DNA from: Novosphingobium sp.
Lineage (GTDB): Bacteria; Pseudomonadota; Alphaproteobacteria; Sphingomonadales; Sphingomonadaceae
Length of the DNA: 11,614 nucleotides
Direction: 5' to 3'
Assembly (NCBI GenBank): GCA_028697875.1
Contig: JAQVEQ010000089.1
Coordinates: 1 to 11,614 of the forward strand
This document shows, one piece after another, positions 1-7,871 of the stretch. How positions within the stretch are numbered: the first letter of the stretch is position 1; each line of letters begins with the position of its first letter. Below the pieces are notes generated by a model, which was not told the DNA's origin, did not search any database, and saw only the letters and a list, made by a program, of their open reading frames with translations. Made by a program: the position numbers and the translations under genes.

Positions 1-349
1 GCTGGCCTATACCGAAGTGCCGCCCTTCCGCCGGCCGCTGGGCTTCACAGGCGAGACCGATCTCCAGGGCGGCTATGTCGGCGGGCGCTTCAAGAGCGGC
101 TTTATCGACGGACAGTTACGCGTGGACCGGCCGCTGGCCGACTTGGCCGGGGCCAGGCAGCGGCTGGGAGGCGGCATCTGGGGCGGGGCGCAGAAAGGGG
201 CATCGCGACTCGATATCGGGCCGGGAGCGACCGCCTCGCTCAACATCGCCGGGACGCCTTCACGGGTATCGCTGGACTGGCGCTTGCGCCTGCTGGGCGA
301 TTCGGAACCGAAATCCGGACCGGCCCTCACCATTTCGGCGGGTTTCTGA
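1..349 (+). CDS. C-terminal end of an outer-membrane beta-barrel protein (possibly NfrA-like), partial
   Basis: The reading frame is open from base 2 to a TGA at 347-349, so only the last 115 codons are visible; the start lies outside the window. The fragment has alternating polar and hydrophobic residues, many Gly turns, and ends in LTISAGF. A terminal Phe after alternating hydrophobics is the usual C-terminal signature recognised by the BAM machinery, so an outer-membrane beta-barrel end is likely. The stretch GGGIWGGAQKGASRLDIGP resembles, from memory, the C-terminal domain of sphingomonad proteins annotated as bacteriophage N4 adsorption protein A (NfrA), which accompany exopolysaccharide or cellulose-type secretion genes. 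That family name is tentative. The next gene begins 49 bases downstream on the same strand. There is no internal stop, and codon use matches the neighbours. Confidence 0.6.
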   Translation, partial: LAYTEVPPFRRPLGFTGETDLQGGYVGGRFKSGFIDGQLRVDRPLADLAGARQRLGGGIWGGAQKGASRLDIGPGATASLNIAGTPSRVSLDWRLRLLGDSEPKSGPALTISAGF

Positions 350-388
350 TCCGAAGCGCTTTAATCCCTCGTTGCGGTAGGTTACGGC

Positions 389-398
389 GGCAATTGCC
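389..398. promoter_or_regulatory. Perfect 10-base palindrome abutting the TauE start codon
   Basis: GGCAATTGCC is a perfect palindrome ending one base before the ATG at 399. It occupies the place where a Shine-Dalgarno sequence would normally sit, and no good purine-rich ribosome binding site is visible there. It could be a small operator or simply chance; the sequence alone does not decide. Confidence 0.2.
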
Positions 399-1309
<911 letters not shown>

Positions 1310-1313
<4 letters not shown>

Positions 1314-2062
1314 GAGCCCTGTTCGCCTTGCTCGCCCTGGTGCTGCTCGGCGCCGCGCGCGATCCGATCCTGGTGCCGGAAGTTTCGCAGCACGAAATCC
1401 AGGTGCGGCAGGGCTTTACCGGGACCGACTTGCTGCTGTTCGGGGCCATTCTCGATCCCAGCGGGACGCGCGCCGGGCGCGATTACGATATTGTCGTCGT
1501 GCTCAAGGGCCCGACCGAACCCATTCGCCTGCGCGAAAAGCAGAAGATCGCCGGGATCTGGATCAACGCGGACAGCACGGCCTTCCGGTCCGCCCCGTCG
1601 TTCTTCGCCGTCGCGTCCTCCCGCCCGATCGGCCAGATCGTGGATGAACGGACCGCCGCGATCTACGAACTGGGGCTCAACTGGCTGCAATTGTCGCCCA
1701 TCGGGGCGATCGACCCGGAAGAGCAGACGCGCTTCTCTTCGGGGCTGGTCGACCTGCGCCAGCGGCAGGGGCTCTACAGCGAGAATTCCAAGGGCGTCGT
1801 GGTGAACGAACAGGTGCTCTACCAGGCGCGCATTTCGCTTCCGTCCAGTGTCCAGACCGGCACTTACACCGCGGAAACCTTCGCCATTACCAAGGGGCGG
1901 GTGGTCGCTTCGGCAACCGCGAAAGTGGAAGTGCGCAAGATCGGGTTCGAGCGTTTCGTGGCCGTCTTCGCCCAGCACGAATCGCTGCTTTACGGCCTGC
2001 TCGTAGTGGCCGTTTCGGTCGGCATGGGCTGGCTGGCCGGCCGGCTGTTCGCGATGGTTTGA
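1310..2062 (+). CDS. TIGR02186 / Alph_Pro_TM family protein, function unknown
   Basis: A 250-residue protein. Residues 1-16 (MRALFALLALVLLGAA) form a signal peptide or uncleaved anchor. A soluble, beta-rich, probably periplasmic domain follows (about 20-215). A single membrane helix near the C-terminus (about 226-247, LLYGLLVVAVSVGMGWLAG) leaves only a few residues beyond it. The pattern SFFAVASSRPIGQI (97-110) and the overall architecture match what I recall of the alphaproteobacterial family TIGR02186 (putative transmembrane protein), which is often found next to a TauE/SafE exporter, as here. The GTG start at 1310 lies within GTGA and overlaps the TauE stop by four bases, a typical translational-coupling arrangement. 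A periplasmic partner or accessory subunit of the exporter is the obvious inference, but no activity is known to me. Confidence 0.8.
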
Positions 2063-2161
2063 TCGCCTGGGGTCCGCACCCGTTCTGGATTGACGCGATC
2101 TTAACCCTGCCGGGGTAGCCGTTGCAGTCTGTCGGCAGATGGGAAGGCACAGGCGCAATTC
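2063..2161 (+). promoter_or_regulatory. Intergenic region upstream of the HerA-like gene; possible promoter
   Basis: A 99-base gap in front of the HerA-like gene. It contains a -35-like TTGACG at 2090-2095, but no convincing -10 at the proper distance (GGGTAG at 2113-2118 is poor). GGAAGG (2142-2147) lies rather far from the ATG at 2162. A separate transcription start for the ATPase is plausible from the gap size, but not shown. Confidence 0.25.
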
Positions 2162-3937
2162 ATGAACGATATGGGCAATCAGGATCAGTTTGGGACGTTC
2201 CGGGTCGATTCGGAAAACGATTTGCGGGCCCGCTCGACTGGCGGCACCGCTTATGCCGGGGCTCCCGCCGCAGCGCAGCCTGCCGCGCGTCCGGCCCCGG
2301 TCCAGATGCCGCAGGGCGGGGAGCCTGCCGAAAACGCGACGCTTCCGATCGGCGTGGTGCTGGAAATCGCCGGTTCCTCCTCGCAGATCGCGCTCGACCT
2401 GCAACGGCTCAACGACTGCGCCGAAGACTCCGATCCGTCGGTCGCCTTGGCCGGCCAGGTCGGCAGCCAGATCAAGATCCGCGTCGGTAACGCCTGGCTG
2501 CTGGCCAGCGTCCGCACCCAGAAGAAGGACGGGCGCAACAAGGACGGGATCATCGCCAATATCGACTTCCTCGGCGAAGGCCTGGAAGAAAAGCTGACGC
2601 ACCGCATCCATGGCTTCCGCCGCGGTGTCACGCGCTATCCGATTCCCGGTGCGCTGGTCTATCCCGCGACCAGCGCCGACTTGCGCCAGATCTATGCCAG
2701 CGACGGCCGCTCCAGCATCCAGATCGGCAAGGTCTATCCGACCGAGGACATTCGCGCGGGCATCTATATCGACGCGATGCTGGGCAAGCACTTCGCGCTG
2801 CTGGGCTCGACCGGTACCGGTAAGTCGACCAGCGCCGCGCTGATCCTGCACCGCATCTGCGAAGCCGCGCCCAACGGCCATATCGTGATGATCGACCCGC
2901 ACGGCGAATATGCGAGCGCGTTCAAGGCCAACGGGATGCTGCTCGACGTGTCGAACCTGCAAATGCCCTACTGGCTGATGAACTTCGAGGAGCATTGCGA
3001 AGTGCTCCTGTCGGCGACCGGCAACGAACGGCAGGTGGATGCGGACATCCTGGCCAAGTGCCTGCTGCAGGCGCGCGGCAAGAACCGCCTGGCCGAAACC
3101 ATGGGCAAGATCACTGTGGATTCGCCGATTCCCTACCTGCTGTCGGACCTGACCAACATTCTCCAGACGGAGATGGGCAAGCTCGAAAAGGCGACTTCCA
3201 CCGCGCCGTACCAGCGGATCAAGAGCAAGATCGAGGAACTGAAGGCCGATCCGCGCTACCAGTTCATGTTCTCGGGCATGCTGGTCGGCGATACGATGGC
3301 GGAATTCATTTCCAAGATCTTCCGCATGCCGACCGACGGCAAGCCGATCTCGATCATCGACGTGTCGGGCGTGCCGTCCGACGTCACGTCCACTGTGGTC
3401 GCGGTGCTCAGCCGCCTGGTGTTCGACTTCGCCGTCTGGGGCCGCGAGGAACGCTCGCGGCCGATCCTGCTGGTCTGCGAAGAAGCCCACCGCTACGTCC
3501 CGAACGAGAAGAACGCCGACGGGTCATCGGTCGGCCGCATCCTTTCGCGTATCGCCAAGGAAGGCCGTAAGTACGGCATTTCGCTGGGCCTTATCACGCA
3601 GCGTCCGTCGGACCTTGCCGAAGGCGTGCTGTCGCAGTGCGGTACGATCCTTTCCATGCGTTTGAACAACGACCGCGACCAGGCCTTCGTGAAAGCCGCC
3701 ATGCCGGAAGGCGCGCGCGGTTTCCTCGATTCGATCCCGGCCTTGCGCAACCGCGAATGCATCATCTGCGGCGAGGGCGTTTCGATCCCGATCCGCGTGA
3801 GCTTCGACGAACTCGACGAAATGCGCCGCCCGGCCTCGGAAGACCCCTCGTTCACCGAACTGTGGCAGGCCAGCGGCAACGGCGACGAGGAAGCGGTGGA
3901 ACGCACCGTTTCCCGCTGGCGCGCGCAGGGAAGGTAA
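2162..3937 (+). CDS. HerA-like (DUF87 / FtsK-HerA superfamily) ATPase
   Basis: A 591-residue P-loop ATPase. Residues 1-60 are probably disordered and rich in Ala, Pro and Gln (30-58). Residues about 61-200 look like a HerA-type beta-barrel (HAS-barrel) domain. The RecA-like core follows: Walker A GSTGTGKS at 215-222, then VMIDPHGEYAS at 242-252 as in HerA/VirB4-type proteins, Walker B ILLVCEEAH at 435-443 with a Glu pair, a conserved basic segment SRIAKEGRKYG (462-472) and the sensor LITQRPSDL (477-485). HerA proteins form hexameric DNA translocases and usually pair with the nuclease NurA in archaea, or with SIR2, DUF4297 or other effectors in bacterial defence. None of these is adjacent; the neighbours are a transporter pair and queE, so its partner is unknown. 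The ATG at 2162 is used; M4 (2171) is an alternative. It is not a FtsK, because it lacks membrane and gamma domains. Confidence 0.88.
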   Translation: MNDMGNQDQFGTFRVDSENDLRARSTGGTAYAGAPAAAQPAARPAPVQMPQGGEPAENATLPIGVVLEIAGSSSQIALDLQRLNDCAEDSDPSVALAGQVGSQIKIRVGNAWLLASVRTQKKDGRNKDGIIANIDFLGEGLEEKLTHRIHGFRRGVTRYPIPGALVYPATSADLRQIYASDGRSSIQIGKVYPTEDIRAGIYIDAMLGKHFALLGSTGTGKSTSAALILHRICEAAPNGHIVMIDPHGEYASAFKANGMLLDVSNLQMPYWLMNFEEHCEVLLSATGNERQVDADILAKCLLQARGKNRLAETMGKITVDSPIPYLLSDLTNILQTEMGKLEKATSTAPYQRIKSKIEELKADPRYQFMFSGMLVGDTMAEFISKIFRMPTDGKPISIIDVSGVPSDVTSTVVAVLSRLVFDFAVWGREERSRPILLVCEEAHRYVPNEKNADGSSVGRILSRIAKEGRKYGISLGLITQRPSDLAEGVLSQCGTILSMRLNNDRDQAFVKAAMPEGARGFLDSIPALRNRECIICGEGVSIPIRVSFDELDEMRRPASEDPSFTELWQASGNGDEEAVERTVSRWRAQGR

Positions 3938-3961
3938 TTTTCGCCAGACGGGTCTCGCGGC

Positions 3962-4009
3962 AGCCAGCGCGGCTCCTGGCTATCCTCGCGCCTTGCCGGC
4001 AAAGCTGGC
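3962..4009. terminator. Tandem hairpins between convergent HerA-like gene and queE
   Basis: Two short inverted repeats lie in the 97-base gap between two converging genes. AGCCAG (3962-3967) pairs with CTGGCT (3976-3981). GCCGGC (3995-4000) pairs with GCTGGC (4004-4009), including one G-T pair, around an AAA loop. No T-tract follows on either strand, so these are at best weak or Rho-assisted bidirectional terminators. Confidence 0.3.
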
Positions 4010-4034
4010 GGCGCTGCGGGCCGGGGGCTTCGGC

Positions 4035-4769
4035 TTACGTTCCCCGCGTATCTCCGTAGAGGTGGATGTGCAGGCGGTCGCTCATGCGGAAGCCGTGTTG
4101 CAGGCATAGCTCGGACAGCCACGCCTCGCGCATGCGCAAGGTGGCGCTGTCGGTGCCTTCGGCCATCAGGAAGATCCGTTCCGCCGGGATGGCATAGCGT
4201 TCCTGCAAGGCGAGCACTTCGTCCACGTCGTCCGGCGAGGCCACGACGAACTTGAAGAAGGCGCGCTCGTTCGCGGCCCATTCGGCCAGCCGTTCGGGGA
4301 TCAGGGCGAGGTCGGCCGGATTGCCGCTATGCGCCAGCTTGGGGCTGACGTTGTACTGGTGGATCAGCGCGTCGAGCGCGGGCGTGGGGGCGACAGTGCC
4401 GTTGGTTTCCACCTCGACATGCATCCCGGGCAGCAGTTCCAGCATGCGGGCGAGGGCGGGGGCCTGCAACAGCGGTTCGCCCCCCGTCACCACCAGCCGT
4501 TTCTGCCCCAATGCGGCGATGCGCGCGGCGGCGTCTTCCTCGGCCAGCGTCACCTGGTTGGCGGTGCGCTCGAAGGCCAATTCGTCGCGGTGGGGGCGGT
4601 TGTCGCCCATCCAGCGCCAGGTATAGGCCGTGTCGCACCACTGGCAGGCAAGATTGCAGCGCGAGAGGCGGACGAACGCGCTCGGCCGCCCTTGCGACGG
4701 CCCTTCGCCTTGCAGCGAGGCGAAGAGTTCCGGTTCGCCCGGCTCGGTCGTGGCGAGGACTATCGGCAC
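4035..4769 (-). CDS. queE: 7-carboxy-7-deazaguanine synthase (radical SAM)
   Basis: A 244-residue enzyme that converts 6-carboxy-5,6,7,8-tetrahydropterin to 7-carboxy-7-deazaguanine, a step toward preQ0 and the queuosine modification of tRNA. The 4Fe-4S cluster ligands are in CNLACQWC (C38, C42, C45), the CX3CX2C spacing seen in this family. The SAM-binding GGEP motif is at 96-99 inside VVTGGEPLLQ, and ASLQGEGPSQG (17-27) is the typical QueE N-terminal substrate-binding segment. ETNGT (121-125) and NVSPKLAHSG (140-149) are further family hallmarks. The start is GTG at 4769, chosen because GGGAAGGAA sits just upstream. No queC, queD or folE lies in the window, so the pathway genes are scattered here. 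The gene is transcribed toward the HerA-like gene and lies downstream of valS after a 306-base gap rich in regulatory-looking repeats. The length is slightly above E. coli QueE. Confidence 0.95.
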   Translation of the reverse strand: MPIVLATTEPGEPELFASLQGEGPSQGRPSAFVRLSRCNLACQWCDTAYTWRWMGDNRPHRDELAFERTANQVTLAEEDAAARIAALGQKRLVVTGGEPLLQAPALARMLELLPGMHVEVETNGTVAPTPALDALIHQYNVSPKLAHSGNPADLALIPERLAEWAANERAFFKFVVASPDDVDEVLALQERYAIPAERIFLMAEGTDSATLRMREAWLSELCLQHGFRMSDRLHIHLYGDTRGT

Positions 4770-4788
4770 TGTTTTCCTTCCCGCCAGC

Positions 4789-4812
4789 TTGACAGATTTG
4801 ACACCCTGTCAA
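4789..4812 (-). promoter_or_regulatory. Phased TTGACA/TGTCAA hexamer cluster upstream of queE (candidate operator/promoter)
   Basis: On the + strand the order is TTGACA (4789-4794), TTGACA (4798-4803), TGTCAA (4807-4812), each separated by exactly three bases, giving a strict nine-base pitch. The outer pair extends to a perfect eight-base inverted repeat CTTGACAG/CTGTCAAG (4788-4795 and 4806-4813). The inner pair forms TTGACA-N3-TGTCAA on the minus strand. The centre is about 31 bases upstream of the queE GTG. On the minus strand TTGACA (4812-4807) could serve as a -35 element, but no good -10 follows at 16-18 bases. A dimeric regulator site is the more natural reading; the regulator is unknown. 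Confidence 0.45.
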
Positions 4813-4877
4813 GCAGTGCGAAACCTGCAAAAAGCGCGGCAATCCGCGGCCTTGCGGCCCATTCCGGCTGCTTGACA
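4807..4877. repeat. Ten-base perfect inverted repeat TGTCAAGCAG / CTGCTTGACA
   Basis: TGTCAAGCAG at 4807-4816 is exactly inverted as CTGCTTGACA at 4868-4877, with 51 bases between. It shares its core with the nine-base-pitch hexamer cluster and may be a distal copy of the same operator, allowing looping. The terminator-like hairpin lies between the two arms. Confidence 0.45.
4829..4848 (-). terminator. GC hairpin followed by TTTTT (candidate intrinsic terminator or attenuator)
   Basis: Read on the minus strand, CGCGG-ATTG-CCGCG (4848-4835) is a pure GC five-pair stem followed by C and five T (4833-4829). A second small stem, GGCC with a GCAA tetraloop (4859-4848), shares one base with it and could compete. 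It lies about 230 bases after the valS stop and about 60 before the queE start. It could end the valS transcript or act as an attenuator in a queE leader. The stem is short, so confidence is limited. Confidence 0.4.
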
Positions 4878-4995
4878 CTTACACCGGACAAAACACGCCC
4901 CCTGCCTTCCTGCGCTGCGATCATGCGGCCATGCCACATTCGCGGGCTGTAGGAAAATGGCGCGTTGCGTTCGCGGCGGCCTGTGTGGCGCGCAT

Positions 4996-5071
4996 CTTTC
5001 GACAAGCTCAGGATGGGCGGGGTGGGGCAGACCGCCCAAACAACACCCGCCCGGCCTGAGCCTGCCGAAGG
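4996..5071 (-). repeat. REP-like palindromic repeat forming a long hairpin directly after valS
   Basis: CTTTCGACAAGCTCAGG (4996-5012) is mirrored by CCTGAGCCTGCCGAAGG (5055-5071). Read as minus-strand RNA, 16 of 17 positions pair when G-U pairs are allowed, while the plus-strand version has two A-C mismatches. The hairpin therefore suits the valS transcript, whose stop codon is at 5078-5076. The inner segment can pair further (GGGCGG at 5015-5020 with CCGCCC at 5032-5037). The arms match a dispersed intergenic repeat that I recall as common in sphingomonads, which often yields spurious peptides such as SFDKLRM or LSLSKD. It likely protects or terminates the valS mRNA 3' end. Confidence 0.7.
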
Positions 5072-5075
5072 CCGC

Positions 5076-7778
5076 TTACCCCAGCCGGGCCAGCGCGGCG
5101 GTGAGGCGTTCGGCCTCCGCCGTGTGGTGGGCATGGTCGGCCCGCGCCTTTTCGACCGCTTCGGGCTTGGCGCGTTCGACGAAGTTCGGATTGTTCAGCC
5201 GCCCTTCGAGCGATTTCGCTTCCTTCAGAGAGGTTTCGAGGGCTTTCTTGAGACGCGTTTTCTCCGCCTCGATGTCGATCACGCCTTCCAACGGGATGAC
5301 GAACAGGTCCGCGCCCACGCCGATCTGCATCGCCGCGCCCGACGGGGCCGCCGCGAAGCTGATCCCGTTGAGGCGGGCGAGCCGTTCGATGGCCGCCGCG
5401 CTGCCTTCGATCACTGACTTGGCCGTGGCGCTCGGGCTTTCGAGGAAAGCGTCGAGCTTCGCACCCGGCGCGATGCCGAGTTCGTTCTTGGCCGTGCGAA
5501 TGCTGGACGTCAGCCCGATCAGCCATTCGACTTCCGCCTTGGCCGTGGCGTCCACGTCCACCCGCAGCTGCGGCCATTGGGCGAGGATCAGTTCGTAAGG
5601 CCGCTCACCCCCCTGAAACCTGGCCTGCGCGTGCCACAGTTCCTCGGTGATGAAGGGCATGAACGGATGGAGCATGACGAGGATCTGGTCGAGCACCCAG
5701 CCGGCGACGGCCTTGGTTTCCTCGTCGAAGTTGCCCTTGATGAGTTCGATGTACCAGTCGCAGAACGTGTCCCACACGAAGTGGTAGATCGCGTTGGCGG
5801 CGGCGTCGAAACGCAGTTCGGCCATGGCCTTGTCGAGCGCGGCGACGGTTTCCGCCACTTCGCCGACGATCCATGTGTTGACCGCGCTGGTGGCCGCCGG
5901 GGCTTCCACGCTGGCGGAGGCGCCGATGCCGTTGGCCTGGCAGAAACGGGTCGCGTTCCACAGCTTGGTGGCGAAGTTGCGGTACCCTTCGACGCGCTTC
6001 TCATCCATCTTCACGTCGCGGCCCTGGCTTTCCATCGCCGCCATGAAGAAACGCAGCGCGTCCGCGCCGTACTGGTCGATCAGGCCGAGCGGGTCGACCA
6101 CGTTGCCCTTGGACTTGGACATCTTCTGCCCGTCCGCCGCGCGCACGAGGCCATGGAGATAGAGCCGCTTCCACGGCACTTCGTCCATGAAATGAAGGCC
6201 CTGCATCGCCATCCTCGCATCCCAGAAGAACAGGATGTCGAACCCGGAAACCAGCAGGTCGTTGGGGTAATGGCGCTTGAGCAGTTCGGTCTCGTCCGGC
6301 CAGCCGAGCGTGGCGAACGGCCACAGGGCGGAGGAGAACCACGTGTCGAGCACGTCGGGATCGCGGGTGAGGGCGACACCTTCCCCGGCCAGTGCCTGCG
6401 CTTCCTCTTCCGTTTCGGCGACGAAGACGTTGCCGTCTTCGGCATACCAAGCCGGAATCCGGTGCCCCCACCACAACTGGCGGCTGACGCACCACGGCTG
6501 GATGTTTTCCATCCAGTTGAAGAAGGTCTTTTCCCAGCTCTTGGGCACGATCTCGATCGCGCCGCTTTTCACCGCCTCGATCGGCTTTTGCGCCAGCACT
6601 TCGGCGTTCACGTACCACTGGTCGGTCAGCCACGGTTCGATCACCACGCCGCCGCGGTCGCCGAACGGGGTCTGGATCGTGCGCGGTTCGGCGTCGTGGA
6701 AGACTTCGTTGCCTTCCTTGTCCCTGGTGACGTGCGGGATGAGGAAGCCCAGTTCCTTCATTTCCGCTACCACCGCGTCGCGCGCGGCGAAGCGTTCCAT
6801 GCCAAGGTATTTGTCCGGGACCAGCCCGTCGGCGGTCTGCACCACGTTGGCTTCGGCATCGAGCATGTTGAGCATGTGCGACGGGGCGATGCCTGCGCGC
6901 TTGCCCACTTCGAAGTCGTTGAAGTCGTGGCCCGGGGTGATCTTCACCGCGCCGCTGCCCAGTTCGGGGTCGGCATGTTCGTCGCCCACGACCTTGAACC
7001 GGCGGCCGGTGATCGGCTGGAGGATGTCCTTGCCGATGACCGACTTGTAGCGTTCGTCTTCCGGATGGACGGCCACGGCCATGTCGGCCAGCATGGTTTC
7101 CGGGCGGGTGGTGGCGACTTCGATGTAGTCCTGCCCGTTGTCGAGCGTGACCCCGTCGGCCAGCGGGTACTTGAAGTGCCAGAAGCCGCCCTTGACCTCG
7201 CGCGTTTCCACTTCGAGATCGGAAATCGCGGTCTTGAGCCGGGGGTCCCAGTTCACCAGCCGCTTGTCGCGGTAGATCAGCCCTTCGTTGTAAAGGTCGA
7301 CGAAGACTTTCACCACCGCGCGGGTGAAGTGCGGGTCCATGGTGAACTGTTCGCGGCTCCAGTCCATCGAACAGCCCAGGCGGCGCAGCTGGCGGGTGAT
7401 CGTGCCGCCGCTCTCGTGCTTCCATTCCCAGACTTTGTCGACGAACTCATCGCGCGTGTAGTTGGTGCGCTTGTCCTGCCGCTCTTCCATCTGGCGTTCG
7501 ACGACCATCTGCGTCGCGATCCCGGCATGGTCGGTGCCGACCACCCACAGCGCGTCCTTGCCGCGCAGCCGTTCGTACCGGATCACGATGTCCTGCAGCG
7601 TGTTGTCCAGCGCGTGGCCGATATGCAGGCTGCCGGTGACGTTCGGCGGCGGGTTGACGATGGTGAACGGGGTCGCGTCCGGCCGTTCGGGGCGGAACAG
7701 GCCGCCCTCTTCCCAGTGCGCGTACCATTTCGCCTCGATAGCGGCGGGATCGAAAGTCTTGTCGAGTTCGGTGCTCAT
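5076..7778 (-). CDS. valS: Valine--tRNA ligase
   Basis: A complete 900-residue class I aminoacyl-tRNA synthetase that charges tRNA-Val with valine in the cytoplasm and edits misactivated threonine. Visible landmarks in order: the ATP-binding HIGH motif at 52-55 within PPPNVTGSLHIGHALDNT; the CP1 editing domain, about 190-410, with ATTRPETML (222-230) and KITPGHDFNDFEVGKR (279-294); WCVSRQLWWGHRIPAW (429-444); the KMSKS loop at 552-556; an anticodon-binding helical domain; and a C-terminal coiled-coil arm (about 833-900) rich in Lys, Glu and Arg. Length is normal for bacterial ValRS. The ATG at 7778-7776 has a modest AAAGG upstream. The gene diverges from the mla-type operon, with only 93 bases between starts. 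An acidic residue stands at D520 in ILFFWDARM, where many bacterial ValRS have a hydrophobic residue. Confidence 0.98.
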   Translation of the reverse strand: MSTELDKTFDPAAIEAKWYAHWEEGGLFRPERPDATPFTIVNPPPNVTGSLHIGHALDNTLQDIVIRYERLRGKDALWVVGTDHAGIATQMVVERQMEERQDKRTNYTRDEFVDKVWEWKHESGGTITRQLRRLGCSMDWSREQFTMDPHFTRAVVKVFVDLYNEGLIYRDKRLVNWDPRLKTAISDLEVETREVKGGFWHFKYPLADGVTLDNGQDYIEVATTRPETMLADMAVAVHPEDERYKSVIGKDILQPITGRRFKVVGDEHADPELGSGAVKITPGHDFNDFEVGKRAGIAPSHMLNMLDAEANVVQTADGLVPDKYLGMERFAARDAVVAEMKELGFLIPHVTRDKEGNEVFHDAEPRTIQTPFGDRGGVVIEPWLTDQWYVNAEVLAQKPIEAVKSGAIEIVPKSWEKTFFNWMENIQPWCVSRQLWWGHRIPAWYAEDGNVFVAETEEEAQALAGEGVALTRDPDVLDTWFSSALWPFATLGWPDETELLKRHYPNDLLVSGFDILFFWDARMAMQGLHFMDEVPWKRLYLHGLVRAADGQKMSKSKGNVVDPLGLIDQYGADALRFFMAAMESQGRDVKMDEKRVEGYRNFATKLWNATRFCQANGIGASASVEAPAATSAVNTWIVGEVAETVAALDKAMAELRFDAAANAIYHFVWDTFCDWYIELIKGNFDEETKAVAGWVLDQILVMLHPFMPFITEELWHAQARFQGGERPYELILAQWPQLRVDVDATAKAEVEWLIGLTSSIRTAKNELGIAPGAKLDAFLESPSATAKSVIEGSAAAIERLARLNGISFAAAPSGAAMQIGVGADLFVIPLEGVIDIEAEKTRLKKALETSLKEAKSLEGRLNNPNFVERAKPEAVEKARADHAHHTAEAERLTAALARLG

Positions 7779-7871
7779 ACCGGGCGGCCTTTGCCAGTGT
7801 GACCTCGCTTAGGCAACAGTCGCCGCGCGCATGCCTTGCGAGGGCCGCATTTTGCCCCCATACCGCGCGCA
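7779..7871. promoter_or_regulatory. Divergent promoter region between valS and the mla-type operon
   Basis: Ninety-three bases must drive valS leftward and the transporter operon rightward. On the + strand TTGCGA (7836-7841) followed after 17 bases by CATACC (7859-7864) is a weak promoter-like pair that would start RNA at about the permease ATG. A direct repeat CCGCGCGCA occurs at 7823-7831 and 7863-7871, forty bases apart. No convincing valS promoter could be picked out. Confidence 0.35.

Larger units (their letters stand above)
4770..5075. other. 306-base intergenic region between valS and queE
   Basis: No credible gene is seen on either strand. Going in the direction of transcription (minus), it holds a REP-like hairpin just after the valS stop (5071-4996), about 130 bases without recognisable structure, a GC hairpin followed by five T (4848-4829), and a cluster of TTGACA/TGTCAA hexamers (4877-4789). 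A good ribosome binding site (GGGAAGGAA) immediately precedes the queE GTG. The layout suggests that valS terminates here and queE has its own promoter and control. Lowish-GC patches near 4787-4833 contrast with the coding sequence. Confidence 0.7.

Noticed and set aside
2162..4769. HerA-like ATPase plus queE as a phage-defence or DNA 7-deazaguanine modification (Dpd-like) cluster
   Set aside because: The two genes converge and are not cotranscribed. No dpdA-like transglycosylase, restriction genes or nuclease is present, and QueE is explained by tRNA queuosine synthesis.
4798..4812. An FNR/FixK box in TTGACAGGGTGTCAA (minus strand)
   Set aside because: The half-sites TTGA and TCAA are seven bases apart instead of six, so it does not fit the CRP/FNR consensus spacing.
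4760..4924. A 54-codon frame on the minus strand overlapping the queE start, with a hydrophobic stretch (PRIAALFAGFALLDRV); a possible leader peptide
   Set aside because: It has no ribosome binding site, contains rare codons such as GTA and AGT, and runs through the hairpin and hexamer cluster. Without conservation data it is more likely chance.
4965..5134. Peptides such as SFDKLRM and LSLSKD from frames between valS and queE
   Set aside because: These are translations of the palindromic REP-like repeat, a well-known source of false small genes.
5577..7802. A 741-codon open frame on the + strand opposite valS
   Set aside because: It is antisense to a certain gene. Its translation is rich in His, Arg, Glu and Val without any domain, as expected when a GC3-biased gene is read backwards.
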